A DNA stretch of 64,000 nucleotides. Source: Alphaproteobacteria bacterium. GTDB lineage: Bacteria > Pseudomonadota > Alphaproteobacteria > JAOXRX01. The stretch is from assembly GCA_025800285.1 (NCBI GenBank), contig JAOXRX010000059.1, positions 1 to 64,000 of the forward strand, read 5' to 3'. How positions within the stretch are numbered: the stretch's first letter is position 1; each line of letters opens with the position of its first letter. The notes beneath the pieces were generated by a model. The model ran no database searches. It was not told the origin of the DNA and saw only the letters and a program-made list of their open reading frames with translations. The translations under genes and the position numbers were made by a program. This document shows positions 61,947 to 64,000 of the stretch, in pieces.

Positions 61947-63761
61947 CTATTTCTTTTGAATTTTACTTAGTAACTTTTTAGCTATAGGTGCTGCAACAGA
62001 ACTACCCCCAATACCATGTTCAACAACAACACAACAAACATATTTAGGATTATCTATTGGAGCATAACCAATAAACAAAGCATGATCTCTATGCTTCCAA
62101 GGAGTCTCTGTAGTTTTTTCATAACCATCTTCCCTCTCTCTCATAGAAATTCTTTTAACCTGAGAAGTACCCGTTTTACCTCCCATTTTCATATCCTTAT
62201 TTCTAATTCTACTTCTGTAAGCTGTACCTCTTTTATTATTAACTACTCCTGCCATAGAATCTAAGATTACTTTAAGATGTTTTTTACTATACCCCAAGTC
62301 TTCAGGAACTGGAGGAACATATTTTTCACTTCCAATTTTTGAAACAATATGAGGATATATCTTTCTCCCTCCATTAACCAATCTTGAAGTCATAACAGCT
62401 AGTTGCATTGGAGTAGTTTGCACGAAACCTTGACCGATTGAAGCGATAATAGATTCTCCCAATTGCCATCTCTCTCCAAACCTAGCCATTTTCCAAGCTG
62501 AGGTAGGAATTAATCCTGCTTTCTCTCCTGTTAAATCAATATTAGTTAATTCACCAAGCCCAAAATCAAATGCAACTTTAGCTATCTCATCCATTTTTAT
62601 TTTTTTTGCAAGCTCATAGAAAAATACATCACACGATTGCTCCATAGCTTCAATTACATTAACAGATCCATGACCCAGCTTCTTCCAACAGTGAAATCTG
62701 TGATTACCTACATCCATATGCCCAGGGCACTCAAATCTAGTTCTCGTAGAAATAGCTCCAGCTTTAAGAGCAGCTAAAGCAACAATTGGCTTAAATGTTG
62801 AACCGGGAGGATATAAACCCGAGACAACCTTATTTGTTAATGGAGCAAGCTCTGAATTGATTAAACTTTTCCAATGCCCCGGAGATATTCTTTTCACAAA
62901 ATCATTAGGGTCGAAAGATGGAGAAGAAGCTATAGAATAAACCTCTCCTGTATTAGCATCCATAACAACTGCACTTGCACTTTTTTCTTTATCTATAATA
63001 CTTTGAGTATATTGTTGAAACTCGCTATCGATTGACAAAGTTATATCTTTACCAGACTCTCCTTTTTTTTCATCCAGTTTTCTTATTTTTCTTCCATAAG
63101 CATTAACCTCTGTTTCCGCAAAACCAACAAAGCCTCTTAACTGTTTATCATAGTATTTCTCTATACCATTCTTACCTACTCTAACACCAGGAAGAGAAAG
63201 AACTGGATCATCATCATTTCTTAGCTCTTTATCAGAAACCTTACCAACATATCCTAAAAAATGAGCTGCCATTTTACCTAAAGGATAATATCTATACTCT
63301 CCAATTTGAGTAAGGACTCCCTTTAAGTTAACAGAGTTAACTTCTATTTTTGCAGTATCTTCCCAAGTAATATACTCTTTAATCATCACAGGGAAAAATT
63401 TTCTTTTTCGCTTTATTTCTTTTTGTATTATACTTATATCAGAATCTGTAAGCCCTATTATCTTTTTTAATTTTAACAACATCAGATCGAGATTAACTAC
63501 TTGCTCTGGTATCATAATAGCTGAAAAGCTGTTTTTATTATCAGCTAAAATTTTTCCATATCTATCTAATATCTTACCTCTTGATGGAGCAATAAGCTCT
63601 GTTTGTATAGAGTTATTCTCTGCAAGTTTTCTGTACTTATCAGACTTCATAATTTGTAAATAAAACATATTACCTACAAGACTAGAGAAAAGTATAAACT
63701 TCCCTCCTCCAATTAAAAACTGCCTTCTAGTTATAATGTCATTTAAATTAAATCTACTCAT
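61947..63761 (-). CDS. mrdA: Penicillin-binding protein 2
   Basis: A 604-residue class B PBP for cell elongation. Membrane helix near residues 15-34; PBP dimer domain (IMIPEQVVNLDLML, LPGVRVGKNGIEKYYDKQLRG); transpeptidase domain with SxxK in PGSTFKPIVALAA, SCD in MEQSCDVFFYEL and KTG in GGKTGTSQVKR. Partner of RodA in the rod complex. Its start overlaps the mreD stop. Confidence 0.95.
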   Translation of the reverse strand: MSRFNLNDIITRRQFLIGGGKFILFSSLVGNMFYLQIMKSDKYRKLAENNSIQTELIAPSRGKILDRYGKILADNKNSFSAIMIPEQVVNLDLMLLKLKKIIGLTDSDISIIQKEIKRKRKFFPVMIKEYITWEDTAKIEVNSVNLKGVLTQIGEYRYYPLGKMAAHFLGYVGKVSDKELRNDDDPVLSLPGVRVGKNGIEKYYDKQLRGFVGFAETEVNAYGRKIRKLDEKKGESGKDITLSIDSEFQQYTQSIIDKEKSASAVVMDANTGEVYSIASSPSFDPNDFVKRISPGHWKSLINSELAPLTNKVVSGLYPPGSTFKPIVALAALKAGAISTRTRFECPGHMDVGNHRFHCWKKLGHGSVNVIEAMEQSCDVFFYELAKKIKMDEIAKVAFDFGLGELTNIDLTGEKAGLIPTSAWKMARFGERWQLGESIIASIGQGFVQTTPMQLAVMTSRLVNGGRKIYPHIVSKIGSEKYVPPVPEDLGYSKKHLKVILDSMAGVVNNKRGTAYRSRIRNKDMKMGGKTGTSQVKRISMREREDGYEKTTETPWKHRDHALFIGYAPIDNPKYVCCVVVEHGIGGSSVAAPIAKKLLSKIQKK

Positions 63762-64000
63762 GATCTTCTATCCATTGAAACACCTTATAGAACATCGGAT
63801 ATGTAAGAGACAATAAAATGAAGCCCATAATATGAGTTAACCCTTCTACAAGCTTCATTGCAATTAGAGAAACAAGAGCATAATCAACTATATATATAAT
63901 CAATAACCATATACAGAAAGTTATCCATTTAATAAAGAATGTTTGTCCTCTTAATATATATCTATTATTATAAATCAGCCTAGAGAAAAATAGTATTATT
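63754..64000 (-). CDS. mreD: Rod shape-determining protein MreD, C-terminal part
   Basis: The frame enters from the right edge and ends at TAG 63754-63756, overlapping the mrdA start by eight bases. The 81 visible residues include two hydrophobic helices (FFIKWITFCIWLLIIYIVDY and IMGFILLSLTYPMFYKVF) and end WIEDHE. Weak conservation, but MreD directly before mrdA is the usual arrangement (mreB-mreC-mreD-mrdA-rodA). The N-terminal half lies outside. Confidence 0.7.
   Translation of the reverse strand, partial: IILFFSRLIYNNRYILRGQTFFIKWITFCIWLLIIYIVDYALVSLIAMKLVEGLTHIMGFILLSLTYPMFYKVFQWIEDHE

Overview
This window comes from a low-GC (roughly one third G+C) alphaproteobacterium. Several independent signs point there: a two-piece, circularly permuted ssrA (tmRNA) gene; an Irr-like Fur regulator; a neighbouring pair of alphaproteobacterial Mic60 (mitofilin) and HemY genes; a DUF3035 lipoprotein; a dacC-tmk-holB operon; and a valyl-tRNA synthetase of the archaeal-like form known from Rickettsia. 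It keeps central functions (leucine synthesis, glycolysis, fatty acid, peptidoglycan and outer-membrane assembly) and also carries type IVB (Dot/Icm) secretion genes and large secreted GLUG-type proteins. This suggests a host-associated lineage, possibly one of the uncultured gut or intracellular alphaproteobacteria. The exact order cannot be decided from the window.

Layout. 1-7.2 kb: end of a secreted protein, slyX, an HI0933-type flavoprotein, leuA, tyrS and the ybgC-tolQ-tolR-tolA operon. 7.2-7.8 kb: a cluster of about 120-bp imperfectly palindromic repeats ending in a terminator. 7.8-17 kb: valS with a valine-rich leader peptide, a phosphodiesterase, a 58-residue gene, murJ, envC, two unknown genes, a YlxR/L7Ae-type gene and proS. 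17-23 kb: mic60-hemY-DUF502-polA. 23-25 kb: thrS with a threonine-rich leader peptide. 25-32 kb: an unusual operon of a secretion/pilus-type ATPase, hflK, hflC, a pilin-like protein and a 1118-residue GLUG protein. 31.9-32.5 kb: split tmRNA. 32.5-38.7 kb: bamE, eno, an ORF interrupted by a stop codon, a LexA-like repressor divergent from a tiny gene, a second repeat cluster and infB. 38.8-45 kb: an SDR gene, irr-like, holB-tmk-dac, a LOG-family gene and a double-length ThyX-like gene. 45-48 kb: the dotD-dotC-dotB-icmT operon. 48-64 kb: a class A PBP, tRNA-Val, rpoH, fabH, fabI, radC, dnaB-alr, murA, lspA-DUF3035-pgi, an NMO/FabK-type gene, mrdA and mreD.

Most unusual signals. First, valS and thrS are each preceded by a consensus promoter with a 17-nt spacer, then exactly nine bases, then an ATG opening a short ORF full of the cognate codon (VVVRV for valS, TTTRTTTT for thrS). 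In both, the stop codon lies in the five-base loop of a hairpin. This looks like matching tRNA-charging attenuators built on essentially leaderless peptides. Second, the spacer removed from the split tmRNA contains a duplicated long hairpin whose two copies differ by compensatory changes. Third, the ATPase-hflKC-pilin-GLUG operon and the separate dotDCB-icmT operon suggest linked secretion and surface functions. Where visible, promoters are of the sigma-70 type with 17-bp spacers, and terminators are simple GC hairpins followed by T-runs.
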